From the NCBI GenBank assembly GCA_905116865.2, contig CAJHNH020002508.1:41350-105349 (forward strand): DNA of 64,000 nt. Reading direction: 5' to 3'. Origin of the DNA: Candidula unifasciata. Taxonomy: Eukaryota; Mollusca; Gastropoda; Stylommatophora; Geomitridae. The notes under the pieces were generated by a model that saw only the letters and a list, made by a program, of their open reading frames with translations, did no database searches and was not told the DNA's origin. Within the stretch, counting starts at the first letter, position 1. Each line of letters begins with the position of its first letter. A program made the translations under genes and the position numbers. This document shows positions 1 to 10,495 of this stretch, one piece after another.

Positions 1-59
1 CCGCCGTTCAGTGCTCTCATACTCCTGTTGTAAATAATAGAATTACATTTGTCTCCTCT

Positions 60-290
60 CACTCGCACGCTCGCCTGCTGATAGGAAGATCGTGGATTCA
101 GGTCTGGCGGTTAAAGGCTTTATGGTTTTCTAAAATGATCTTGGCTTGAATGGGTACCAAGTCCTGTAAAGTAAAGGAAGCCATCTTGATACTGATCACA
201 TCACTCACTAAGAACCAGTATAAAATATAGGTCTATCGCTGTATGCCCAATACGCACGAAGGCGTGCAAAAGGTATCCTGCTTCACTTCT
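60..290 (+). repeat. tRNA-derived SINE, family A, copy 1
   Basis: This is a degenerate copy of the commonest dispersed repeat in the window. A tRNA-like head (GCTCGCC then GTGGATTCAGG, near 68-103) is followed by the shared body: a 'tgggtaccaagtcc' block, 'gtaaaggaagcc', 'tataggtctat' and a 'cacgaaggcgtgcaaaaggtatcct' type end. The same order of blocks recurs at 47465-47715 on this strand and reversed at 14945-15226 and 44245-44525. Family A is recognised here only by comparison among copies inside the window. Confidence 0.6.
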
Positions 291-291
291 C

Positions 292-571
292 TTAGTATCA
301 TTGCTTTGCCACTTCTGTAAAACTTTCTTAGTGACTCAGTGCATAGTTTTGCCACTTGTTCTTCACAGTCTGCCCAAGACTGTGATTTTGCCGCTTTCAC
401 TTTCTATTTGCCGTCTCTTCTCACTTTGATATATTCTATGTCGTCTTCGCGTGATTTTGTCTTTTGCCACTTGTAGAAATATTTTACAGTGCACATCACT
501 AACTGCATATTTATTTCTTTGAATTCTGAAAACATTCACGCTTCCCCAAGCAACATTATGATGGTAGTTTG
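292..571. other. unannotated stretch
   Basis: AT-rich sequence with several 'cactt/ttgccact' echoes. I see no gene or recognisable element. The short open frames here lack any recognisable domain. Confidence 0.5.
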
Positions 572-580
572 CATAATATT

Positions 581-582
<2 letters not shown>

Positions 583-649
<67 letters not shown>

Positions 650-682
650 TACGCACATACAAATAGACAGACACACACACAC
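583..682. repeat. (TC)n then (AC)n microsatellite
   Basis: A (TC)n run of about 45 bp passes directly into an (AC)n run with GC and TA interruptions. The 74-residue open frame across it is only a translation of the repeat. Confidence 0.95.
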
Positions 683-723
683 GCACACGAAGCTTTTCAA
701 CTTAAAATGTTAAAGTTATTTTT

Positions 724-1650
724 ACTTAGTATACCTTGGGTTTAAAAAAAATACCGACATACTACACGATATGAATGTTGAAATAATCTGGTGTATTAGC
801 ATAATGTCGGTTATAAAAGCGTTTTCTATGGACGCCAAATGTTGGGCGGCGTGTACCAGACGTAACATCTTACATTGTAACAACGGCTGCGTGGTGGAGG
901 GGCGCATTTCGGAGGATACTAGTCTTATCCTAGTCAGAGGAAATGCGGCTTGCAATCCTCATGTTATGAGTTGGTCTAGGGGTTAAGCTTCACAGGCGCA
1001 CCATATACATTTGATGGCAACAAAGTTCCTGAAATCCTAAGTTCTGACTGCGGTTGCCTTTTCTTAACACTGACGGGTCTTGCAATTCATACTCGCCATC
1101 GCCATGGGATGTAATTCCCCTGCCTCTCCATAGCACAACATAACAATGCGGTCTGAAAAGACTGAGAGGTGTGGTTCCCGGAGGCAAGGGGTCATCCTGA
1201 ATGAAGTTGGTGCACAATTTTGGAGGCTGCTTATACACTTAATTACTAGACATGGTAACATTATAACAACAGGCTGACCTTACCCTATCTTGAAATGATG
1301 TTACAGCCAACGTCAATTGAAAAAACAAGTTTTTCTTTAAAATGTTTGTTATCTTGCACGCTTTCAAAATATATGTCTTAGTAAGTGTCTTAACGGCGTA
1401 TAAAAGACAAATGCATTTAAGTACGTGCTGTCTTTAGGTATCCTACTGTGGATAAAAACCGTTCAGTCCTTGTGTCTGCTATACACTTGCACACGGACAT
1501 TCGTGACTGCGCCCTCAGTTGGTGAGATGCAATGAAAGAAAAATATATGCTTGATTTCTGCGAAGGGAAAACATATTTTTTTCATTTGTGAATTTTGAGT
1601 TCATATGAGTCATACTAAGTCTATACTATGTTTCTTTTGATCACCTAAAA
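724..1650. other. unannotated stretch
   Basis: Unique-looking sequence with short overlapping open frames on both strands around 770-1240. None shows a domain, a codon-bias signal I can assess, or splice-site context, so no gene is called. Confidence 0.5.
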
Positions 1651-1651
1651 A

Positions 1652-1842
1652 TCTTCTTCTTCTTCTTCTTCTTCTTCTTCTTCTTTTTCTTCTTCTTCTT
1701 TTTCTTCTTCTTCTCTGCTGTTGCTGCTGCCTTATCTTCTTTTTCTTCTTTTCTTTTTCTTCTTCTTCTTCTTCTTCTTCTTCTTCTTCTTCTTCTTCTT
1801 CTTCTTCTTCTTCTTCTTCTTCTTCTTCTTCTTCTTCTTCTT
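1652..1842. repeat. (TTC)n / (GAA)n microsatellite, LINE tail
   Basis: About 190 bp of (TTC)n with a few (TTTTC) interruptions and one 'tctgctgttgctgctgcc' block. On the minus strand it directly follows a LINE 3' end (1850-2370). The junction motif on that strand, CTATTTCAAGCGAACGAAAG, is identical to the junction of another copy of the same LINE at 38611-38640, which also runs into (GAA)n. The array therefore appears to be the retrotransposon's own tail after expansion. Confidence 0.9.
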
Positions 1843-1849
1843 TCGTTCG

Positions 1850-2370
1850 CTTGAAATAGATTGTCTATATCTGAAGTGTTGTCTTTAATATGACCTTCAC
1901 TGTCTTGTGTAATTCACTCAACGACCTGTAAGGTTTGACTTGCACTGATATTTCTCTTGGCCAAAAGTTTTGCCTTGATATGTTGTAATTGGAACAATCT
2001 TGGTGGACATGATCTGTTGTCTCAGGTGCTAGTCTACGTGCGCACATGACTGCTTCACCAATTTTAAATTGTGTGTACATGTGGCTACGAAGTCGATTGT
2101 GTCCTTTTCTATGGCGTAGAATTATAACTTGCTCTGGTCTGTCCACACAATGGTAACCGTCTCGTGCCGGTTTTAATAGCTTTCTGATTGACTTGATTAT
2201 TCTCTCATTTTCTTGATAAGAGACTGGTACGTCAGATTGTTTTTAATTTGCACCTTCCTTAACTAGTCTGTCAGCTCTTTCATTTCCATAAAACTCCACA
2301 GTGGGGTGGTTTCCATTGCAGAGTTACTTACACCGGAAGCCTAGTTTGGAGAGTAGCGTTGATCTAAAAA
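1850..2370 (-). pseudogene. non-LTR retrotransposon 3' end (RNase H / C-terminal domain), copy 1
   Basis: Read on the minus strand, this is the last part of a LINE ORF2 with a C-terminal RNase H. The start near 2360 preserves TLLSKLG, then a degraded counterpart of the WIPSHCGVPGNERAD block (about 2300-2240). It continues with VPVSYQ and SIRK, then DRPEQVIILRHRKGHNRLRS, HMYTQFKIGE, LAPETTDHV and QDC (codons 2146-1865). The fragment at 38130-38646 has the same order with few differences. The frame is broken upstream of 2146 by stops and small indels, so this is a dead 5'-truncated copy. Family knowledge: such RNase H plus His/Cys C-terminal regions occur in Jockey/I-type LINEs. The exact clade is not assigned. 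Confidence 0.8.
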
Positions 2371-3299
2371 AAAAAAAAAATTAGAAAAAAAGATATATAT
2401 TGTTTTTATTTAAATTACTTCCATTTAATCCAAGACTGGACTGAACTTTTGTTACCGTTCGATATGTAGATCTTTACTTTCCAGAAAGTTGTATGGTTCT
2501 CATGTTAGGCTGAATCGAGCCGATTGCGCGGTGTTCGTGAAAAGTGTAACTGCTAGACCTTCGCTAACATATTTTGCAAAAATATTTTACTATCCTCAGT
2601 AATCGAAAAAAAACTTGTGGAAGCCCACTGGTGTCAGGTGAAACATGAGATGCTACGATGGCATGTTAACACTAAGATGTCTATTGACTAAAGAAATCGA
2701 TCATTATCAGACTGCATGATTTGCATTTGTGAACATGGAACAACGATTTTGACGACAACTATCGGGAAAACAATCGATCATAAACTAAATGGCTGTTTGG
2801 AATGTCTGAACCACGAAATTGAACATACAAGACAATCAGGAAGGAAAATAAATGATCCCAATCGGCATTCTTTTGTTTCTTTTATGAACGGCAAACATGG
2901 CTCATTGAAAACAACTATCGGCAACAGCAATCGATCATAAACAAATTGCTTATATTGGATAACTGAACTGCCAGACCTCTCATGACATGCCTTTTGTAAT
3001 CTGCATGCAGTGCGTCACCATACGTTCATTCAGTGCATTAGAAGAAAGCAAATGTATTAATTCTTTCGATCTTGAGTAAACGAAAGAACATGGAACTAAA
3101 GTTAACTGGAGCCTTAAATTGGCAAAGGAGACCCTTCGCACACTCGTATCATTCAAACACTATCTTTCATACTGCACTTATATTTCACCGATAATTCATG
3201 TTATTGTCATAAAACATTACACGCAATTTTAATATCAAGAAATTTACGGAAAAGCACTGATGCTAAATGCATACATTAAAATACACCTGCATTTCGCCC
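2371..3299. other. unannotated stretch with a short direct repeat
   Basis: No gene is recognised. Two near-identical segments of about 35 bp, near 2755-2790 and 2909-2943, share 'acaactatcgg' and 'caatcgatcataaac'. The 74-residue frame at 2716-2940 spans both and shows no domain. Confidence 0.5.
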
Positions 3300-3987
3300 C
3301 CCCCCCCCCCCAAACACACACACACTCATACATATTTACATGCATACATACATGCATACATGACTGCATACATACATACATACATACATACATACATACA
3401 TACATACATACATACATACATACATACATACATACATACATACATACATACATACATACATGCATGCATGCATGCATACATACATACATACATACATACA
3501 TACATACATACATACATACATACATACATACATACATACATACATACATACATACATACATACATACATACATACATACATACATACATACATACATACA
3601 TACATACATACATACATACATACATACATACACACATACACACATACACACATACACACATACACACATACATACATACATACATACATACATACATACA
3701 TACATACATACATACATACATACATACATACATACATACATACATACATACATACATACATACATACATACATACATACATACATACATACATACATACA
3801 TACATACATACATACATACATACATACATACATACATACATACATACATACATACATACATACATACATACATACATACATACATACATACATACATACA
3901 TACATACATACATACATACATACATACATACATACATACATACATACATACATACATACATACATACATACATACATACATACATAC
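3299..3987. repeat. (CATA)n microsatellite, about 650 bp
   Basis: After a 12-bp C-run and a short (AC)n block, an almost pure CATA array runs to 3987. It is broken by a CATG cluster (about 3460-3475) and by a block of CACATA units (about 3630-3668). All frames through it are open because the unit contains no stop in most registers, which explains the long Cys/Met/Tyr/Val and Ile/His/Thr/Tyr open frames on both strands. Those frames are not genes. Confidence 0.98.
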
Positions 3988-4872
3988 CTCGATGTCGGAG
4001 TGCATCTTACGGAGAGGCAGGAAAACAGTAGTCTTCATATAAACAAGCAGAGCTTTAAAACAAATGTGCACTCAAAACTGAAGCTCTGGAACACGACAGA
4101 AGTCCAGAAATGGAAGAACAACTATAGCTTTCTGATTGAGTTTACTGCCAGTGAACGCGAAGAAAAAGAAAAAAAAAAGCTGTTCTCTGCTTCTTGCGTC
4201 TTTTATCCGAAAATTAAGCATACACCTCCAAGCAACTCACGTCAAATAAACCTGCCGTGGCGTGCATCTCACCCCATATCGTCCATATATTTTCTACCCC
4301 CGAGTATATGTCTGTCCACCTTACGCGTTTATAACCCCCTCCCCCCTTTTCGCACCTTTTCCGCCACCTATCCCTCGTGGGTTACAGTGTAAGGACATTC
4401 CAACCAGTTGTCGATTTTCTCAGTGTCTATCTTATCTGACGCCAGTGTCTTTCCTTACCTTTCGATTTATTGCAATGTGCTTTGTTCTCTCCCAAAGCTC
4501 CGCTTTAGTTATTCTTTCACACTATTTAATTCCCTGTCTTCCTCGTTTTGATGCTAAATTGATGCTTGATTATTTTATATCTACTTTTTCACAATTATTG
4601 TAACAGCAAGTAATCTCTTTGCTTAAATGTAAGAATTTTGAAGATTTTGCATTTTTATTTTTTAATTTTGTGTGTGTAGGCCCTTAAATAGACGGCTAAT
4701 ACATTGTGTTGTAGTTGACAGCTATGCTGTGATATCCACGTCTTTAGGACGAAGACATCCGATTTTAGCAAATTCTCAATTAATACCGTTTGTAAGACAT
4801 GCTTCATTTGGAACACTGGGTAAATTCTCACCTTTCATCCAGCCTCCACCCACAGCCTCTTTCCGCACGACT
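3988..4872. other. unannotated stretch
   Basis: Open frames at 4262-4603 and 4672-4938 have no recognisable domain and sit between repeats. I see no promoter or splice context and do not call genes. Confidence 0.45.
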
Positions 4873-5425
4873 GTGAAAATAAGAAAGAGAAGAAACTCCA
4901 CAGGGGAGCATGTACAGCAGGAGTCTACCAATCATTAGTAGAAGTGATCCTTCGTAAAAAAATGTTTCGGCCTACAGGCTCATAGACATTTTCGGAGGGT
5001 GGGCCCACCTGAGTTCATGAAGCTCAGGATTGATCTGCTCCTGCTGCACGTATTACCGGATGTTCTCAGACAGGGACAAGACGAAATTGGTGACTATGCA
5101 CTGTGAGATTCAAATTTATTTACATAATCGCTGTGGAAGCGTAATTAGAGCAGTCGGCATACCTGGACGACCAAGTGGCAAGCTTACGATTGGTTTATCG
5201 GACACATGTTAGACTTTGTTGGCAAATGGCAGAGGGACTTCGCAAACAATTCGAACACGATGGACTTTGAGGTATAGGACTTTCTTTCCCACTAGATACC
5301 CGGACCAGCTCACCGAGGCCCGTCCACCACGACTTTCCGTTGTGTCTAAAGCCAGCTCAAAGCCCTTTCAGCAGCCTCGTCCAGTTGTTTAAGTGATTGT
5401 TTGCGCTCATTGCCTTGGCGTCACA
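4873..5425 (-). repeat. left arm of a long inverted repeat (retroelement C-terminal region)
   Basis: This arm is the reverse complement of 5834-6385 with moderate divergence. Matching landmarks from outside inward are 'ggggagcatgtacagcagg', 'gggcccacctgag', 'gatctgctcctgctgcacg', 'aagtggcaagcttacg' and 'cacatgtt', then the 'ctcagcagcct' type segment. On the minus strand the inner end encodes AAERALSWL, a segment the right arm encodes on the plus strand. Each arm is about 0.55 kb and the spacer is about 0.4 kb. A third copy of this sequence lies at 40985-41365. Confidence 0.85.
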
Positions 5426-5833
5426 ACAAGGTCCTAAAAGAGTAAACAGCCGTTGTGGACCAAGCTAGGATGAGGGCCAATGCGAGGGCCAGTCCTACCG
5501 TTGTCCCCGTGCGCTTCCCCAAGGCTGGGCAGATTTATAAAGGTAAATTCAACAAGGTCTCATACGCTCCATCGATGCTTGACTGTGCGAGGGGCTGGCT
5601 ACTGGCGGTTGACCTGCCTGGTCACGAAAAGTACCAAGAGTTAATCCAAAAGAACAGACTGCGACTCGACATAGTCCTACACTCTGCTGCGGAGAAACGT
5701 CAGCTCATCCTGATCTAGCTAACCGCGCCGAATGAGTCGAGAATGGATGAAAGTCATATGTTTAAGCTCGAGAAGTACAGTGACCTCGCGAGGTCTCGTT
5801 TCATCTTCCATGTACAATGTGATAAAACAGCTG
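5426..5833 (+). pseudogene. retroelement-associated ORF fragment (C-terminal region downstream of an RT)
   Basis: The spacer between the inverted arms holds an open frame at 5455-5718 with VPVRFPKAGQ, LLAVDLPGHEKYQEL, RLDIVLHS and EKRQLILI. It continues after a stop with ESRMDES and KLEKYSDLA. This follows the pattern of a C-terminal region found behind reverse transcriptase in many aquatic-animal retroelements (a 'DIVL..S...K..ILIELTVPWE.RM.E....K..KY..L' block). I recognise the pattern from memory, not from a search. Upstream, PWRHNKVLKE precedes the block, as in those proteins, and downstream the right arm supplies the AAERALSWLW segment. A stop follows QLILI and the frame then changes, so it is a dead copy. 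Confidence 0.65.
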
Positions 5834-6385
5834 GGCTTTCAAGGAAACGAGTGCAAACGATCATTAAAACAATTTGGCTAGGCTGCTGAGAGGGCCCTGA
5901 GCTGGCTCTGGACACAACGGAACGTCGTGGGGGACGGGCTCGATTGGCTGGTTCGGGTGTCTAGTGGAAAAGAAAATCTTATCCCTAAAAGTCCATCGTG
6001 TCCGAATTGTCTGTCGGTGCCCCTCTGCCATTTTGCCATCAAAGTTCAACATGTGACCGATAAACTAACCGTAAGCTTGCCACTTGGTTATCCAGGTACC
6101 TGACTGTTTTAATAGGCAACCGCAGCGACTGAAAATAAACTTCAAACCTTACAGTACCTGTTGCATAGTCACCAATTTCATCTTGTCCCAATCCGAGAAA
6201 ATCCTATAATACGTGCAGCAGGAGCAGATCAAGCGTTAGCTTCCTGTGCTCAGGTGGGCCCACCCTTCGAGATTGTCTAGGAGCTCGTGGGCCGAAACAA
6301 TTGTTGACGAAGGATCACTTCTACCGATGATTGGTAGACTCCTGCTGTACATGCTCCCCTGTAAAGTTTCTTCTTATTCTTATAA
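5834..6385 (+). repeat. right arm of the long inverted repeat
   Basis: This is the partner of 4873-5425. In the plus orientation it continues the retroelement reading (SLKQFG, stop, AAERALSWLWTQRN) and then non-coding 3' sequence ending 'ctgctgtacatgctcccct'. The outer flanks still show weak homology (a 'agaagaaact' motif), so both outer ends probably mark the element's 3' terminus. Confidence 0.85.
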
Positions 6386-6582
6386 TTGTTGTGCTCAAAT
6401 CATGCATGCCAGCTTAATTTCCGCGAATTCCATTATATTATGTAAAAGACTCTTCATTGATATTATCATTTAATAAACACAGTAATGCCCAGAATATTAG
6501 CATATCTACTTCTTCTTCTTGTTCAGCATTCCGAGCCCTTGAGAGACATTGCTGCAGATATCACCCGACTTCATTCATGGTG

Positions 6583-6583
<1 letters not shown>

Positions 6584-6631
<48 letters not shown>
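6584..6631. repeat. (TG)n microsatellite
   Basis: A TG repeat of about 48 bp. The Cys/Val stretch of the open frame across it is repeat translation. Confidence 0.97.
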
Positions 6632-6634
<3 letters not shown>

Positions 6635-7916
6635 AGAGCATATTTTGCGGGTAACCTGAAGGCTCATGCTATAGACTATTTTAAGGTGTTTTTATTTTTA
6701 TTTTTTAATTTTTTTTTTAATTTTCAGATATATGGTTAAATTCCAAATAATTGCATGGGAATTGAAAATTAAAAAAAAGCGAGTTTGCTGAAAAAAAAGC
6801 GATATGATACTAACATGCAACAAATTAGAAACAAACATGATTCTTCCTAGCGTCTGATGTCAGAGCTATGTGTGGTGTCACGATACGATCTCAGTGGTTC
6901 CAGAAGTTAGTACTTGTTATAAGTTCTTCTGGTTATTGAGAGACAAGAGACTATGCCCTTTACCCTAATATTACTTTAAACCAAAGTGATTTAAATGTTA
7001 CCAGTCCTTCTCCCAGACAAAGCCACTGCGCTTTGTTTAAAATTACCTAACACTACGTAATACAGCCCGCTGGTTCAGACTAGGGATGTGAGGTTGGATT
7101 CTCATGCCAGTGTCAGAATGTTATCTCCTGACCACACTGTAGAGGCCAGGGAAAGGGGAACTTAGCATCACACCTGAGCTGGACCGTAGGTCATAAAAGA
7201 TAACCTAACACGAATTTAGTGGACTCTAGACATTGAGGCGACGAGAAGTTTAAAGTTTAACACGTCAGTGTAATTATGGAGAGAACAGGTGTTTGGCAAT
7301 TAGGAATGTTTTATCTTGGTCAAGGTCGTACTGTAGGCCGTTCACTTGAGTGACAGGTCACTGGTTAGCCAAGTTGATCTGATAGTTACCTCAGAGGTGG
7401 GGCTTAAGTCATCATCTTGAGGGTTGGGTAGAACTAAGTAGAGGGGGGAGTTTAATTTGGACAATAGATTGATACTTATACTGCGGGCATCGTAGATTTA
7501 CCTCATAGTGCCGCCAGCAGGCCACAGACTCAGACCTACCGTTGAAAAGTATTTTCTCCCTGGTTGAGTCGTGTTCGGCATTTGCTGGAAAGTTCCTAGG
7601 TGAATATTAATTTTAATCTTGTATACATAGGTTAGGGAGTTAAGCTTAGTCTATACTACCTTTTCCTAATTTGTCTGCACATTCTGCTTGAAATAGTTCT
7701 TTGTGAGTATTCAGTATCTCAAGTTAGGGAACTGCTAAACTATTCCTATTTCTTGTATGTTTGTGTCACATGTTTTTCATTGTATGTTTTCATGTGTATA
7801 AAATAAAATGTGAACAATGACATTTGCTATAATGAAATGTAATTATATTGTTTCCATGATCAGCCAAAACATGAGTTTGGACTGTGGGGAAATCCAGCCC
7901 ATATGTGCAGGGATGC
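6632..7916. other. unannotated stretch
   Basis: AT-rich at first, then mixed composition. No coding domain or repeat family from elsewhere in the window was recognised. A 'tgtataaaataaaatg' motif near 7795 could be a polyadenylation or TATA-like string by chance. Confidence 0.4.
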
Positions 7917-8777
7917 TGTTACGTTTTGTGTGCCCACCATGTGCTCACTTACGGTGTTCACCTAAACAGGGGATTTATAACCCCAGGGGAAGAATGATGG
8001 GTGTACAGTATTCACGGTCACTGAAAGATAATATTCAGGACAGCGTGCACATATAAATTGTTTGAGTTTTCAGCACATAACCTGCTCCACGTGGTCATGT
8101 AATATCAATGTCAGCCAGTTGTTGGAAGTCTGAGTGATGACGGACAACAGACTTAGAAAGTCAACTATCATGACATAGCATGAGAGGGGAAGGCAGGATA
8201 TGTGACGCCCATGTAAGACAAAAGACCTTCAGACTAAACTGGAGAGGATGTGGAATATGAGGAGTGATGGGATATATTTTATTATTATATGTTATATTAA
8301 TTGATACATGTATTCTTAGTGTAAGTCAAGATACTACACGAATGTGTTTGTTTCCATGATTACAGCGCCCATGTGACGATCAGTCCATGAAAGAGGCTAC
8401 ATTGTGTTAGACTCGGCCAGCTGGGAACGAGGTGGGGGCGAGGAGGAGAAACAAGCAGGGAAGAAGCTGGAAGAGAAGGAAGAGCTTGACAGTGCTCACG
8501 GCTGTCAGAGGTTCTATGAAAGTTATGTTCATAAATTGTTCATACTTTATCACCTTCATCACACCACTCTAATCCCAGGTGCTGATCTCGCGCTGAAACA
8601 ACCCATTACTATCATAACTTTAGCTAGTCACTGTTTGTGTAAACACAACAAACTGGGTATGTCAATTAACTGATTGTTAGAAAATAAAGCTGTATGTCAA
8701 GTTTTACACTACATCGTTTGTTAAATTCCAAGTGTATTCAATCTTACCTGTTTTCTAAACTGATAGATAGAAGTACA
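7917..8777 (+). mobile_element. possible lone LTR of a Ty3/Gypsy-like element
   Basis: The segment starts TGTTACG and ends AAGTACA, conventional TG...CA LTR termini. A TATA-like 'atttataacc' lies near 7969 and AATAAA at 8683-8688. Immediately after the proposed end comes 'tttggTGGGGGCTC' (8778-8790), which matches the first nine bases of the proline-tRNA primer binding site pattern and has retrovirus-like spacing. No internal coding region follows and no partner LTR or target duplication was found. It could be the 5' remnant of an element cut short after its primer site, or a coincidence. Confidence 0.4.
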
Positions 8778-8782
8778 TTTGG

Positions 8783-8795
8783 TGGGGGCTCAAAT
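8783..8795 (+). promoter_or_regulatory. primer-binding-site-like sequence
   Basis: TGGGGGCTCAAAT begins like the proline-tRNA primer binding site (TGGGGGCTCGTCC) but departs after CTC. It supports the LTR interpretation of the sequence to its left. Confidence 0.35.
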
Positions 8796-8817
8796 TATAT
8801 AATAATTCTTTGATTAT

Positions 8818-9300
8818 TCATAATAACACCGGGAGAAGGTAGATGACGGAGGAATCATTTGCCCTGTCTAATAAATCATTAAGTATATTGATATAGACAT
8901 CTAAAATTCCTTGCCTTCTCTTGTGGGTACCAAGTTCAGCTAATGTTAATATACTTAACGAGCCAATATGGCTGTTTTCTTGGGTATCCAGGACTTTATC
9001 TGAGAGCAACATAACTCAGATTTTAGTTCGGTTAATCTGGTGGAAGGAATGTGTTGAGAGGAACATCCCTACTCAACATTATAAACATTTAAACCACCCG
9101 TCACGTCACATGTGGGCAAATTGAATAACAATAGTACAACCGTAATAATATATGAAATATCAGCCTTTGGTATGTCGCATAGGTAGGAAAGACAACATAT
9201 AAAACTGTTGCATGGACGCTTCGGGACAAGAATTGCTTTCTTCAGTACAAGAGAAATGTCAGCAACAATAATCGGCTGGTTTATCAAGGTTGCTACCAAA
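8818..9300 (-). other. unassigned retroelement-like 3' region
   Basis: On the minus strand this holds short open frames (9347-9069 and 9012-8818) and the string 'ctgaagaaagcaattcttg', then 'cccgaagcgtccatgcaac' and 'agttttatatgttgtc'. That ordering resembles sequences I have seen near the 3' ends of dispersed retroelements in aquatic animals. I cannot assign a family, and there is only this copy in the window. Confidence 0.3.
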
Positions 9301-9796
9301 AAAACGGACCACAAAGAACAATAATATAACTCAGACTGAAGATGCATTAAAGATAGGTTTGCTGTTGGATAAAGAATGGATATTTAAAACATATAAACAA
9401 ACAACTAGAAATACATTCACACAACACTCATTTAGAAGACAAAACCAGATCTCATACCCGAGGAAATATATAAGTTAAACTATTCGAGGGCGAGTGAGAA
9501 GCGATACTGTCTATCTGACATTCGGAGGAATAGTTTGGGCCAAATACATTCGGAAAAAGAAGATCAAATGGTTTAGTATCTTTTGAAATGCAGCAACACC
9601 ATTTGCCAACACAATTGCTACACATTAGCAAATCGTACATAGACGAACAGGATACCGAACAAAACGGACTGACGACATAATAAATGTCTTCCTACATTCT
9701 TACAGAATGACAATCACCACGGTGTCCGTTAGAGAGATCTTCATTCAATTATTCTACCCCACAACGTGTGACGGTGGACGTAGAGAATTATTATTA
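9301..9796. other. unannotated stretch
   Basis: Small frames only, no recognisable domain. It ends in a short (TTA)n run that leads into the GAA array. Confidence 0.4.
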
Positions 9797-10098
9797 TTAT
9801 TAATAATAAAAGGAAAAGAAGAAAAGGAGGAAGAAGAATAAAAAGTAGAAAAAGAAAAAGGAGAAGAAGAAGTAGAAGAAGAAGAAGAAGGAGGAGAAGA
9901 AGAAGAAGAAGAAGAAGAAGAAGAAGAAGAAGAAGAAGAAGAAGAAGAAGAAGAAGAAGAAGAAGAAGAAGAAGAAGAAGAAGAAGAAGAAGAAGAAGAA
10001 GAAGAAGAAGAAGAAGAAGAAGAAGAAGAAAAAGAAGAAGAAAAACAAAACAAAAAGAAGGAGAAGAAGAAGAAGAAAAAGAAGAAGAAAAAGAAGAA

Positions 10099-10133
<35 letters not shown>

Positions 10134-10495
10134 AGAAGAAGAAGAAGAAGAAGAAGAAGAAGAAGAAGAAGAAGAAGAAGAAGAAGAAGAAGCAGAAGCA
10201 GAAGAAGAAGAAGAAGAAGAAGAAGAAGAAGAAGAAGAAGAAGAAGAAGAAGAAGAAGAAGAAGAAGAAGAAGAAGAAGAAGAAGAAGAAGAAGAAGAAG
10301 AAAAAGAAGAAGAAGAAGAAGAAGAAGAAGAAGAAGAAGAAGAAGAAGAAGAAGAAGAACAAGAAGAAGAAGAAGAAGAAGAAGAAAAAGAAGAAGAAAA
10401 AGAAAAGAAGAAGAAAAGGAAGAAACAAATTAGGAAAAGAAAAAAAAAATAAGAAGAATAAAGAAAAAGAAGGAGGAGGAGAAGAAGAAAAAACG
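9797..10495. repeat. (GAA)n purine-strand array, about 700 bp
   Basis: Nearly pure GAA/AGA on the plus strand from about 9810 to 10490, with scattered AAA, GGA, GCA and CAA variants. Minus-strand open frames of 254 and 82 residues are poly-Phe/poly-Ser repeat translations. One strand is almost entirely purine over about 0.7 kb. Unlike the arrays at 1652-1842 and 38630-38646, I could not find a LINE end next to it. Confidence 0.97.

Noticed and set aside
3244..4392. Long open frames on both strands (up to 310 residues) rich in Cys/Met/Tyr/Val or Ile/His/Thr/Tyr
   Set aside because: They are translations of the (CATA)n array, open in several frames at once. The flanks show no coding signal.
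9205..9250. Hammerhead-ribozyme look-alike on the minus strand (CTGAAGA followed by CGAAGCGTC)
   Set aside because: The CUGANGA core is there, but the second core strand reads GAAG and I could not form a convincing stem II, so the motif is not supported.
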